Of a stretch of 64,000 nt of DNA, positions 49,025 to 58,647 are shown one piece after another (positions within the stretch are counted from its first letter, which is position 1; the number at the start of each line of letters is the position of its first letter). The notes below the pieces were generated by a model that saw nothing but the letters and a program-made list of their open reading frames with translations, was not told the origin of the DNA and made no database searches. Source of the DNA: Protopterus annectens (lineage: Eukaryota; Chordata; Ceratodontiformes; Protopteridae); the NCBI RefSeq assembly GCF_019279795.1, contig NC_056739.1, positions 10,879,667-10,943,666 on the forward strand, given 5' to 3'. A program made the translations under genes and the position numbers.

Positions 49025-49745
49025 TACATCTCAGGTAGCATAGTGGTAGGTTACTCTGAGAATGCTCCAAAATACGAGTGGAACAACTCTAAACACGACC
49101 AATAATCCAAAGAAGTTGTTGGTGAGGCAAACCAAACACGAATTGAGTCCCAAAAATAAAAGTCGTTTATTCAGATACAGCACAACAAAATTAACGCTCT
49201 TGTAAACCAAATCATGCGTTTTCATCCCAAAATAAGGACTTCATCAGATACAGTCTGATGAAGTCCTTATTTTGGGACAAAAACGCATGATTTGGTTTAC
49301 AAGCGATTTTGTTATATCTGAATAAACGACTTTATTTTTGGGACTCAATAAATGTTTCTTTGGATTATTACTCTGAGAATGGTGTACATGGTTGCGGGTT
49401 CTAATCCTGGAAGGAGTTATTATTTTACCTCTCAGAGTAGGCACTGGTAGGGAAAGTGTGAATAACACACATTTAAGTGGTTGTAAGCCAGTTTGCTCGT
49501 GGACTGCGTGACGTTAAACAAAGGTTAAACCTGTAAAGCGCTTATCCGTTTAACCGCGTTTAAGCACCGTTTACTGTTGTGAAACCTGCCAAATCCACTT
49601 ACAACTGCTTAAAAGTGCTTTAATCCACCTGCATCCAACAGCCCTTATTCTGACCCTCAAAATAAATTAACAGCTCTTGAACCTGGGACCATGAACACCA
49701 CAGTCACTGACTTTACCACTAAGGCATCTGAGATATGTACAAATG
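49025..49745. repeat. tRNA-headed foldback repeat 2
   Basis: The left end (plus) reads GTACATCTCAGGTAGCATAG, then after the nested insertion GTTGCGGGTTCTAATCC. The right end (minus, from 49,743) reads GTACATATCTCAGATGCC, then CTTAGTGGTAAAGTC and GGTCCCAGGTTCAAGAGC. Both heads point inward. Inside, TTTAAGTGGTTGTAAG (49,470) mirrors CACTTACAACTGCTTAAA (49,598). Without the nested PLE fragment the unit is about 415 bp. Confidence 0.72.
49051..49380. mobile_element. Palindromic PLE-tail insertion with 13-bp TSD
   Basis: Bases 49,064-49,367 are flanked by TTACTCTGAGAAT at 49,051-49,063 and 49,368-49,380, splitting the left head of the foldback. The insert is a near-perfect palindrome of about 120-bp arms centred near 49,248 (GACTTCATCAGATAC / GTCTGATGAAGTC). 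Each arm ends in AATAAACGACTTTATTTTTG-like sequence, resembling two head-to-head PLE 3' ends. Confidence 0.78.
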
Positions 49746-50163
49746 TTATGTGTTTAGAATATATATTTTACTACAGGCATTCCTCACTACTGAAAACAAA
49801 TGTGACAGTCAGTTGGTGTACATATGTATGATACATGTTAATGTTCATATGTTTGTGGAATTAGGTGTTGCAATGTGACATGACAGGGTGTATTATGGAT
49901 GAGAAGGGTTCTTGTTTTGTGTCCTTTTTATATTGTCCCCATACTCCATGTTTACCCCTCCAGTTCACTTATTGAACATCCAACCCAGGCTCTCCTTGAT
50001 GCATGATTTCATTACCCATCAGTCCTCCCCCAACACAATCTCCACATACACAACAACCATCCCTTCTATGGTGAATTAGGTTAATATTAATAGTTATAAT
50101 ACCAGAGCTGCATGTGTTTTGTGTACACTTCAATTCCTTTGGATTGCTTCTGTGTCATGAAAT

Positions 50164-50203
50164 GTGTTCATAGATGTTTATATATATATGGCTATAGATT
50201 TAA

Positions 50204-50256
<53 letters not shown>

Positions 50257-50269
50257 GACATCACTGACA

Positions 50270-50311
<42 letters not shown>

Positions 50312-50312
50312 T
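50164..50312. repeat. (TA)n microsatellite pair
   Basis: TA tracts at about 50,208-50,252 and 50,274-50,308, separated by GCAGACATCACTGACATGCA. Confidence 0.94.
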
Positions 50313-50464
50313 TTGTAACAGTTATACATATGTAGACTTGTATATGTTGATTCGCAAACTACAGTCCATTATAATGTACTGTACTTATGTAAACAAAGTG
50401 ACTGTCCCATTTGTGGCCAGTACTGTGGAATGCCTATAGTATAAGGTGTAGTCTAAAGACCATG

Positions 50465-51030
50465 AAACATGTATACAGCTCAGATGGCTTAGTGGCAAGT
50501 CCCATGACTATAGTGTTCATGGTCCAGGGTTCTACACCTGCAATGCTTTAAAAATGTTTTTTACTCCAAAATAAGGCTCATTTAAGCAGTTGTAAGCATG
50601 TTTAAAAGTGTTTGTGTGACATTAAAGCAGTTAAGCAGTTAAACAGTTAAACAAACTTTAAAATGTATAACCTGTGCATTCAAACATGGCCACATCTGCT
50701 AACTACTCAGGATATATACATGTCAGTGAAGTAACATCTCACTATGTGCTTGCATAACATTACATTCTCTGTTGACTTTACTTTCCAGCACACGTGAGTT
50801 TATATGGGTGTTTCAAATGTTTATTATATTGACAAATTCTACCTCTATATGCAAGCTGCGGTTAAGGTATACTTTTTAACATGATAAACATCCCTGACTT
50901 TATTGGGATTTGAAACTCGAATGCACAGATACTATGCAAATGCTGTAACCATTACACTATTGACATTAACATTGCTTCTGCCTATTTCCTATTTAGATGA
51001 TTTTTATGTGTAAGCTAGGCTAAGCAAAGG
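50465..51030. repeat. tRNA-headed foldback repeat 3
   Basis: The left head (plus, 50,478) reads CTCAGATGGCTTAGTGGCAA..GGTCCAGGGTTCTACACC. The right head (minus, from 50,965) reads TCAATAGTGTAATGGTTACA..GCATTCGAGTTTCAAATCC. The interior has AAGCAGTTGTAAGCATG and repeated AGCAGTTAAACAGTTAAAC. The outer right part (51,030-50,920) is the inverse of 26,895-27,000 (GCTTAGC.TAGCTTACACAT.AAAATCA). Confidence 0.68.
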
Positions 51031-51059
51031 GTGGAGGCACCCAAACCCACTGACCTTCA

Positions 51060-51530
51060 CTTACTCTTGAAATAAAAACATATCAAATTAAATGGGAGAC
51101 TATAAATTACATTCCTAACTAAATTAGGCATAGCTCCTCACTGACACACTTCAAGGGGAACCTTGATGTGTGAATGGGTAACAGAATATACACCTCTGGG
51201 ATCATGTGTCCCAGAACCATACAGCCAGGGGGTGGGGGAGCCCCTCCAGTTTTATAGCTGCAAGACCTGTTGGGGAAATTGAATGGTGTTGATTTTTCAC
51301 GTTAACATACCCTCTTTAGATCACTAAGTGCCCCTATCACCCTCCACCACCCCAGTCTTCAACAGCTTCCGGCAACTCTGCCTAGAATCACTTCATTGGC
51401 TATGCTTGACAGAGGCTCAGTTACTTCATCAATGGTGCGGAAAAAGCCAACACACTGTAGCTATGCTTCTAATTGTCCTTGGGCAGATAGCCTACTACCT
51501 ATCTGTGAACCTCTAAAGTGCAGGCCATCA
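51060..51530 (+). mobile_element. 3' end fragment of the same LINE family as 51,864
   Basis: CTTCAAGGGGAACCTTGATG..GAATGGGTAACAGA and the tail CATCAATGG.GCGGAAAAAGCC..TGTGAACCT match the 3' region at 55,590-55,790, same strand. The copies are diverged. Confidence 0.7.
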
Positions 51531-51863
51531 CAGCCATAATATGAGAATAAACAAAGCTTTCAGATTATAATATACAGTGAAATATCACCATGTAGTCAGA
51601 AAACAGTTAAGTACAGCAAGAACATATATAACATTGATACTTAATCACTCCAAAAGCCTATCTTGGAAGCTAAAAGACTTGTACAAGTTTAAGGCTTTCT
51701 ATTGCTTACCAGTAGGTTATCTACAGGAAAGATGAGAAACAAGCACAGATGGGAAACATGCATGCAACACTATCATACTGGCTTATGTGTCAGCCTTAGG
51801 CTTTGAAATACTGGCCAAGGCTATTGGCACTCCCATGATGCCTTTTTTAGGGAAGTTTCAAAG

Positions 51864-52610
51864 GTGAATCCCACCTCTGTAAACAGCACAATAGCAGAAT
51901 CAGTGAGGGTTATGCTACTCAACACCAGGGGTTGTGATCACAACATGGACGCACTCACAGCACTCCTCAGTATGGACAATGTCAAAATCTGTGCAGTAAC
52001 TGAGACCTGTTTTAAGGCTCCTGAGAGCACACCAGCACTACCAGACTACAACCCATACCATACATTTTGGACACAGAACATGGACTGACACAGACATGGA
52101 GGGGGTGTATCCATATTCATCAGGGATACCTACACCTCCAGGTTAGTGGGGCAGCATGATACCTCTGAGATCATCCTTGTGCAGTTAACATCAGCCACAA
52201 CTGCAATGCAAACGGTGGCCTGCTACAGATCACCCTCCATGACCCAGGACCACCACTCCACCTACCTGGAGACAGTGGAAAACATAACAGTTCTACCGCA
52301 CACCCTGGTATTGGTCGATGTCAACTACCCTACCATTAACTGGGAAACTTACTCAAGTACTCACTTCCAGGCCCAGCGCTTCCTGGCATTTATAACCTCA
52401 TATGCCCTGCAGCAGATGGTAAACTCCCTAACGAGGGGTGGAAACATATTAGAAGTGGTAATCACCAACATGGGCGACAGGTGCACCATAGCGGAGGTAA
52501 ACCAGTCACTGGTTAGATCTGACCATGAACTATTCACTGTTTCCACACCCAACCATCTCCCCCACCCATGGAAATCACAGTGTATACCTTTCTTACAGCT
52601 AAATTCACAC
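51864..52610 (+). pseudogene. LINE AP endonuclease domain
   Basis: The reading starts AESVRVMLLNTRGCDHNMDA (catalytic Asn box), then VKICAVTETCFKAPES (Glu), a stop at about 52,086, HGGGVSIFIRDTYTSRLV, TVACYRSPS, LVLVDVNYPTINWETYSS (Asp/Asn box; usual GD replaced by VD), VNSLTRGGNILEVVITN and VRSDHELFTVS (SDH box with the catalytic His). Only one clear stop interrupts it, making it the best preserved endonuclease here. Its role is nicking the target site for reverse transcription. Confidence 0.84.
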
Positions 52611-53059
52611 TACTAGAGACAGGGGTAGGGGGTTTTGCAGCCCCCACACTAAGGGAAAACACTGCTCAAGATACAGACAAATTTACAAATGCACTCTATA
52701 AGCACCTACAAGGATGTATGGATTGTGCCATCACTGGTAAACCAAGACTCACTCCTCCTAGACAAGGACACCATTCTGGTGGACCCCTGCAATAAACAGG
52801 CTATACAACAGAAGTAGGACAGTAGTCCAGAAAAACAGCAAATCCCAAGAAGGGCAGACATCCATGACCAGTATTAGTAAGAAACATAGATCCCTCATGA
52901 AATCATCCAAGGCTAACATCAACAGAAAAATAAGCAAGGATTTGAAAGATAACCACAAAGCCTTCGTCGGCTATGTCAAGGATCTAAGTGGTAACACAGA
53001 TTTGCACTGTGCCAGTGCAATATAGCACAAAATATACTGACCCTACTGATATCGCCAAC

Positions 53060-55690
53060 ATCCTTGCAGATACATTCATTGCAAACTTCACCCCCTAAAG
53101 AGCCCACAACAATACCTGAAAAGTACAGTATCCCAGACATCAGAGACACACAGGTGGAAATGGCCCTCGCTAACAGAAATACACAGCGTCAATGGAGGCA
53201 GATGGTGTCCCAGACTGCATCTTGCAAACACTACAAGACAAACGGACCCCCCACCTAATTAAGCTTTTCAACCTCAGCCTCTACACAGGCTACATGCCCA
53301 TACAATGGTGCGTGGCAATGGCTATTCCACTCCACCAAGGTGGAAACACAACTGACCATGGTAACTACCCCCCCCCATAAGCCTGACTAGCCTGGTCTGC
53401 AAAGCTATGAAGCGCATACTCATGGCACTCATTAACAAAGACATTGGTAACCTCCAAACACTTGACCCAACCCAGGTCAGCTTGGTTGAGTGCAGTTCAT
53501 GCCTAATGAATCTGTTTGACGCCTTACAGACAGTCACCAAGACATTAGATGAGGGGAGAAGTGGTTCACACATACTACCTGGACCTCGCCAAGGCTTTTG
53601 ACACCATTCCCCACTCAGGTATTATTGATAAACTCACCAGCCTGTACATACACCCATGCATCACAGGACGGGTTGCCAACGGGCTTACACACACAACTGA
53701 CATGGTACGACTAGCGGTCTCCAGATCCAACTCTTAACCAGTCACGACTGGTGTTCCACAGGACTCAGTCCTGGGACCCCTACTGTTTGGCATATACTTC
53801 TCAGAGGTACAGGCAAACACAGGTGGACTACGGCAGACCATGTTTGGCAATGACTGCAAACTGGGAGCCATACTTGACAGTCCAGCTGACACAGACATCC
53901 TTCAAGGAGCCTCACAGAGAACAACACAGGGTGTCAAAGTCATGGCCTCCAGCTAAGTGCCACAAACTGCATGGTCATTCCATTGTGGAATATTAAGTAC
54001 CCACATATTAACACATAAGTGGCAGCTACTTTAATACAGATGAGGTAATAGGGTATCTGGGGACTAAGGTAGGTAGTGATCTCTCCTTTGACAATCATAT
54101 CTCCAAAGTAGTTAGGACATCCTTCTATGTAGGCCATCTGACTACTAAAGGGTTAGCATCTAGACATACTGAGGTTATAGTGCCCCTTTACTCATGACTC
54201 ATCAGTCCCATCATAGAGTATAATAACCCATTTGGGATGTACCTCAGAAGACACATCCAACAGCTGGAAGGTCCACAAATGTACCTTGCCAAGAGGATTA
54301 CTGGCCTCAAACATATGTCCTATGCAGCCAGACTGAATAAACTCCTACTTTACTCAGTGGCTTCTCGTTTACTCAGAGATGACCTCTGCTGGCCAACAAA
54401 GCCATGTCGAATTCAGCCTTAATGGATATGCTCCACCTATGGGAATCCATGTCACAGTGAGCCACACACTGTAGTGAGCTGAACCTTGCCACAACAATAA
54501 CTGGAAGATGCTAGAGGGATGGATTCCTGTCACAGAAACTCCCCATACTTTGGAACAACATCCCTAATTACATTATGCAGTGCCCCTCACTAACACTCTT
54601 CAAGAGAAACCTTGAAGAGTAGATGGGGAACAATAGATACAACCCAGGGATCTAGCCATTGGCTCTTCCTCACAGAGGGGCAGTTACACACACAACTGAC
54701 ATGGTACGACTAGGCGGTCCCAGATCCAACTCTTAACCAGTCACGACTGAAAAAGTGTTCCACAGGACTCAGTCCTGGGACCCCTACTGTTTGGCATATA
54801 CTCTCAGAGGTACAGGCAAACACAGGTGGACTACGGCAGACCATGTTTGGCAATGACTGCAAACTGGGAGCCATACTTGACAGTCCAGCTGACACAGACA
54901 TCCTTCAAGGAGCCTCACAGAGAACAACACAGGGAAGTCAAAGTCATGGCCTCCAGCTAAGTGCCACAAACTGCATGGTCATGGGTCTCCATTGTGGAAT
55001 ATTAAGTACCCACATATTAACACATAAGTGGCAGCTACTTTAATACAGATGAGGTAATAGGGTATCTGGGGACTAAGGTAGGTAGTGATCTCCTTGACAA
55101 TCATATCTCCAAAGTAGTTAGGACATCCTTCTATGTAGGCCATCTGACTACTAAAGGGTTGCATCTAGACATACTGAGGTTATAGTGCCCCTTTACTCAT
55201 GACTCATCAGTCCCATCATAGAGTATAATAACCCATTTGGGATGTACCTCAGAAGACACATCCAACAGCTGGAAGGTCCACAAATGTACCTTGCCAAGAG
55301 GATTACTGGCCTCAAACATATGTCCTATGCAGCCAGACTGAATAAACTCCTACTTTACTCAGTGGCTTCTCGCTTACTCAGAGATGACCTCTGCTGACAA
55401 CAAAGCCATGTCGAATTCAGCCTTAATGGATATGCTCCACCTATGGGAATCCATGTCACAGTGAGCCACACACTGTAGTGAGCTGAACCTTGCCACAACA
55501 ATAACTGGAAGATGCTAGAGGGATGGATTCCTGTCACAGAAACTCCCCATACTTTGGAACAACATCCCTAATTACATTATGCAGAAAAATGCCTCACTAA
55601 CACTCTTCAAGAGAAACCTTGAAGAGTAGATGGGGAACAATAGATACAACCCAGGGATCTAGCCATTGGCTCTTCCTCACAGAGGGGCAG
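53060..55690 (+). pseudogene. LINE reverse transcriptase, frameshifted and partly duplicated
   Basis: WCVAMAIPLHQGGNTTDHGNY (about 53,310), ISLTSLVCKAMKRILMALI, YYLDLAKAFDTIPHSGIIDKL (about 53,575; first catalytic Asp), GVPQDSVLGPLLFGIYFSEV (about 53,750) and FGNDCKLGAIL (about 53,845), where the usual FADD/YADD box is FGND, so the catalytic Asp pair is damaged. The C-terminal part has RRHIQQLEGPQMYLAKRITG and KHMSYAARLNKLLLYSVAS. From GVPQ on, the same segment recurs in the tandem copy (54,740-55,560). Many small indels break the frame. Confidence 0.82.
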
Positions 55691-55693
55691 TTA
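53685..55693. repeat. Direct tandem duplication, two ~1-kb copies
   Basis: Copy 1 is 53,685-54,683 and copy 2 is 54,684-55,693. The junction joins GGGGCAG to TTACACACACAACTG. I saw about ten small indels (such as CGACTGGTGTT vs CGACTGAAAAAGTGTT, GATCTCTCCTTTGAC vs GATCTCCTTGAC, GCAGTGCCCC vs GCAGAAAAATGCC) and very few clean substitutions (one is CTCGTTTAC vs CTCGCTTAC). Confidence 0.95.
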
Positions 55694-55899
55694 ATGAATC
55701 AATAGGGTGGCAAAAGCTGACACATTTTGGCTATGCTTATGAATGCCCTCAGGCAGTTAGCCAAGTACCTACCTATGAACCTATACATACAGTATCAGTG
55801 CATGCTGATAGCTTAATTTACTGTTCAGGTGTTGACTTACCTTGCACCAATGGCAGTTGTGTGTGCAATAGTTGAGGGCTGCCTATGTTGGATGCACAC

Positions 55900-56160
55900 A
55901 TTAGACTGCCTATACATGACAATTTACAGGTATTCCTGTGTGTGTGCCATCCATTTCTACTGTGTGTGTAGGTGGAGAAAGATGTCAGTCCTTAGGTGCC
56001 TACACTGTCGGTGTGTGTGCTATACATTCCCTCCTTGCCAAGGCATGGGCATACTGGGCACGCCTCCGTCTGCCTACTGTGGCTGGCTCAGGGTGTTCAT
56101 GGTCTTGAGTACCTCTGTGCCTGTGGGGCCTATGGCAATGGTGGTGGGCTGTGAGGGTCT
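55900..56160. other. Spacer between LINE and Harbinger transposase
   Basis: No recognised feature. The minus strand continues the transposase downstream region without an obvious end. Confidence 0.4.
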
Positions 56161-57222
56161 TCACCATTCTGTCCCTGATGCAGCTATTTCCGCAGGATCA
56201 AATTGTGTAGCATGGCACATACTATGAAGATGTGGGCACACGTGCCTGGAGAGTACTGCAGATATGTCCAAGCAACGGAACCCTGATTTAAGCATCCCAA
56301 AGACATGCTGTATGATGATTCTGGTTTGTGCGTGTGCCTCATTATGGCATTCCTGCATGGGTGTGTGTGCATTTCTGATGGGAGTCATCATCCACGGTTC
56401 CAGTGCATAGTCAACATCCCCCACCAGGTGGCCTTATGGGATGTCCCCCCTGGCAAATACCTGATACAGCTGTGAGGCATGCCAGATGTGGGATTCGTGA
56501 TAGCTTTCAGGGCTGACAGCACACACATCCATGATAATGCCCTGGGCATTGCACATTGCTTGGCAGTTGATGGAGGGGTATCCTTTGCAGTTTATGTAGT
56601 GCCTACCCTACTCACTGAGTGGTGACTTGATGTGTATGTGCGTGCAGTCTATTGCACCCAGTACCTCCTTGTATTCTGCCACACGATGGAAGAGATGCAT
56701 ATTGCTGCCCAACACCTGCATTTGGGGGAAGTATATGTGCTCACTGGCATGTGGTAACATGGCATCCAGGAACTGGTGAAGTACCCTGGATGCTGATGCC
56801 TGTGAGATCCCCATGATATCCCCAGTTGGCCTTTGAAATGTACCTGTAGCTAGTACTCTCAGGCTTACACATACCTTTGTAGCCACTGGGATAGGTTTCC
56901 CTCTGTTTGTTCTGGCTCTGAGGTGTGGCTGACACAGCTCCACAAGTTGCTGTAGGGTGTCCCTGTCCACCCTGTAATGCTCTACTATCTCCAGATCATG
57001 TACCCCCTGATAGGTTACCCTGGGTCTGAACACTCTTCTCCTCCTCTGGTGCCTGAGGTGGTTGTGTGCATTATCCTCCACACCACCTTCAGTCTCCAAC
57101 ACATGCTGGTGGATCAAAGCTATGACAGCCCCTAAACATGTACATACTAAAAGTTCCCCCTCTGTATACACCAATGGTGCAGAGTGTATGAGAATACACA
57201 AGTGTGTGTGAGGTGCTTTCAC
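56161..57222 (-). pseudogene. HARBI1-like PIF/Harbinger transposase, inactivated
   Basis: The DDE transposase of PIF/Harbinger elements. Read from about 57,060: RRRRVFRPRVTYQGVHDLEI, a helix-turn-helix (LASGTFQRPTGDIMG-like region, then SQASASRVLHQFLDAM), EVLGAIDCTHIHIKSP (first catalytic Asp, about 56,650), a stop, HYINCKGYPSINCQAMCNAQ, IIMDVCAVSPESYHES, QLYQVFARGDIP, a second stop, VGDVDYALEPWMMTPI (second Asp, about 56,415), and HAQTRIIIQHVFGMLKSGFR. Where HARBI1 has Glu (V/I-I-E-x-x-F) this copy has Gln (CAG), so the third catalytic residue is lost. Length and motif order match the family. Confidence 0.88.
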
Positions 57223-58190
57223 ACTTTATATTATTTTGTTATGGATGCTACTGATGTCATTGGGTGTGTATCAGCAATTACAGCTGCAGGGTATCTTAAT
57301 TATGGGTTTTACAGTGAGTACTGCAAGTGTGGAGCCTTTAGTGTGGAGTTATGCTTGCCTGTCTTGATTAATCTGTTGTCCTTTAATTCACTTTTAAACC
57401 AGGATCCCCACCCATTATCAGGCATGCATCCACCTGCCGTCTTCCTTCTTTTTTACTTTCCCTACCCAGTCATGTGTTGCAAAATGTGTCTTGTAGCTGA
57501 TATACTGCAAATCTGCTTTGTTCTGCTGTGACATTTTACTGTTTTCTTTGCAGTACAGTCCCTCCCCTTTCCTGTTTTGCAGGTAGATGCCTGCAGCCTT
57601 GTTAGCTGTTGTCAATGGCTCACTGTAGGTTCCTAGGTGTTAAATAGTCATTTGTACTCCAATTTCTCTGCTGCAGCATTTCCTTATTTCTTTCCTATAT
57701 CCTTCCTTTTTCAGCTCAAGTGCGCACTGCACAAACCCATTTACCGGGTTTAAGCACGTTTTCATCTCCGTTCACATGCATACCGGGTTACCTTGTGTAC
57801 TCTCAGCTAAGCAAAGCTACAGCCAGTTCGACACACCCCTATCCTGCAGCTTTGCTTAGCTATGGGCAAACTGGATTAGCAATGCTTCAATGTTTGCTTA
57901 CAGAAAAGGTAACACACCCCTCTCTTGATGTCATCTTTATCTCAAGGGCACACCTCGGTGTTATAACGCTACGCTGTGAGGTGCATCCTTACACCATCGG
58001 GGAATCTGTGATTCACAATTACTCCTCTCATTTGCATGGCATTGCCTACTAATTCCTAGTTACCCTGCATAACACTGTCGCAGCCCCTTAGCAACCCTTG
58101 CGCCATGGTGTGGTGTAGCATGCCTGCCATTCACTATTATGGGGAAATCATGATATGTGTTACATTGCAGTTTTATTCTATATTTTTCTA
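57223..58190. other. Subterminal noncoding part of the 32-kb element
   Basis: No gene. A palindrome GCTAAGCAAAGCTACAG / CTGCAGCTTTGCTTAGC at 57,808-57,867 and ACCGGGTTTAAGC phrases resemble the left end (CTGCTTAGCTAGC) and the foldback near 49.5 kb (CGCGTTTAAGCACCG). Confidence 0.5.
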
Positions 58191-58643
58191 TTTTCCTTGC
58201 TATCCCGTTTGCACGCCGCTGCCCTGCGCTTCCACTTCACGATAGTGCGAATATAAATATTAAATGTTAATTTTATATTTTGCACATTTTTTATGCCAAT
58301 GGCTATATATTTATCCATTGGCATATATTAACAATATAATACATGTGTTTGGTCGGCTGTCATGGCTCCAATTTTATGTTTGCAAAAATGTAAACCGTGT
58401 TTTATGGTTTACATTTCTGCATGCTTACACTCCACCTGCACCACTTCCTGGATCACTACATACATTCATTTGCATGCTACACTGCTGCACATGGGTTAAT
58501 TAGCATACAGGGCCCAGGAGCTGTGCAGGTGTAGCGTACACAGGTAGTGCACGTGGAACAGCTTGTACCTGGATTGCTCACCAGCCATATTTGGTGTTAG
58601 AACGCCGACGCTACGCCTGCATCTGGCGTTAGCTTCATGAATC
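58190..58643 (-). repeat. Right terminal inverted repeat of the 32-kb element
   Basis: Inverse of the left TIR: the outer 13 bp are exact, and CTATCGTGAAGTGGAAGCGC (minus, from 58,245) parallels ATATCGAAAGTGTAAGCGAA at 26,857. A hairpin AAATGTAAACC / GGTTTACATTT lies at 58,386-58,413. Confidence 0.6.
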
Positions 58644-58647
58644 CCAG

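Larger units (their letters stand above)
51864..55900 (+). mobile_element. L2/CR1-type LINE containing a ~1-kb tandem duplication
   Basis: Endonuclease at 51,864-52,600 and RT from about 53,060 onward, then a 3' region matching the fragment at 51,060-51,530. It is unrelated at the family level to the LINE at 7.4 kb. The RT half contains the direct repeat described separately. The boundaries are estimates; no target duplication was identified. Confidence 0.8.
26457..58643 (-). mobile_element. Giant (32.2 kb) PIF/Harbinger-type DNA transposon inserted in the PLE
   Basis: Ends are GATTCATGAAGCT at 26,457 and its exact complement ending at 58,643. The subterminal motif TATCG.AAGTG..AAGCG..G.GCAGCG lies 401 bp inside the left end and 399 bp inside the right end, inverted, suggesting TIRs of about 430 bp that have diverged. 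The flanks carry CCAG on both sides (26,453-26,456 and 58,644-58,647), a possible 3-4 bp target duplication. The interior encodes a HARBI1-like transposase and a Myb-like protein on the minus strand, the classical Harbinger pair. PIF/Harbinger elements are usually a few kb, so the size is exceptional and most of the content is cargo repeats. Confidence 0.7.

Noticed and set aside
55829-56227. 132-residue plus-strand frame
   Set aside because: It lies antisense to the Harbinger transposase C-terminus, which explains the open frame.
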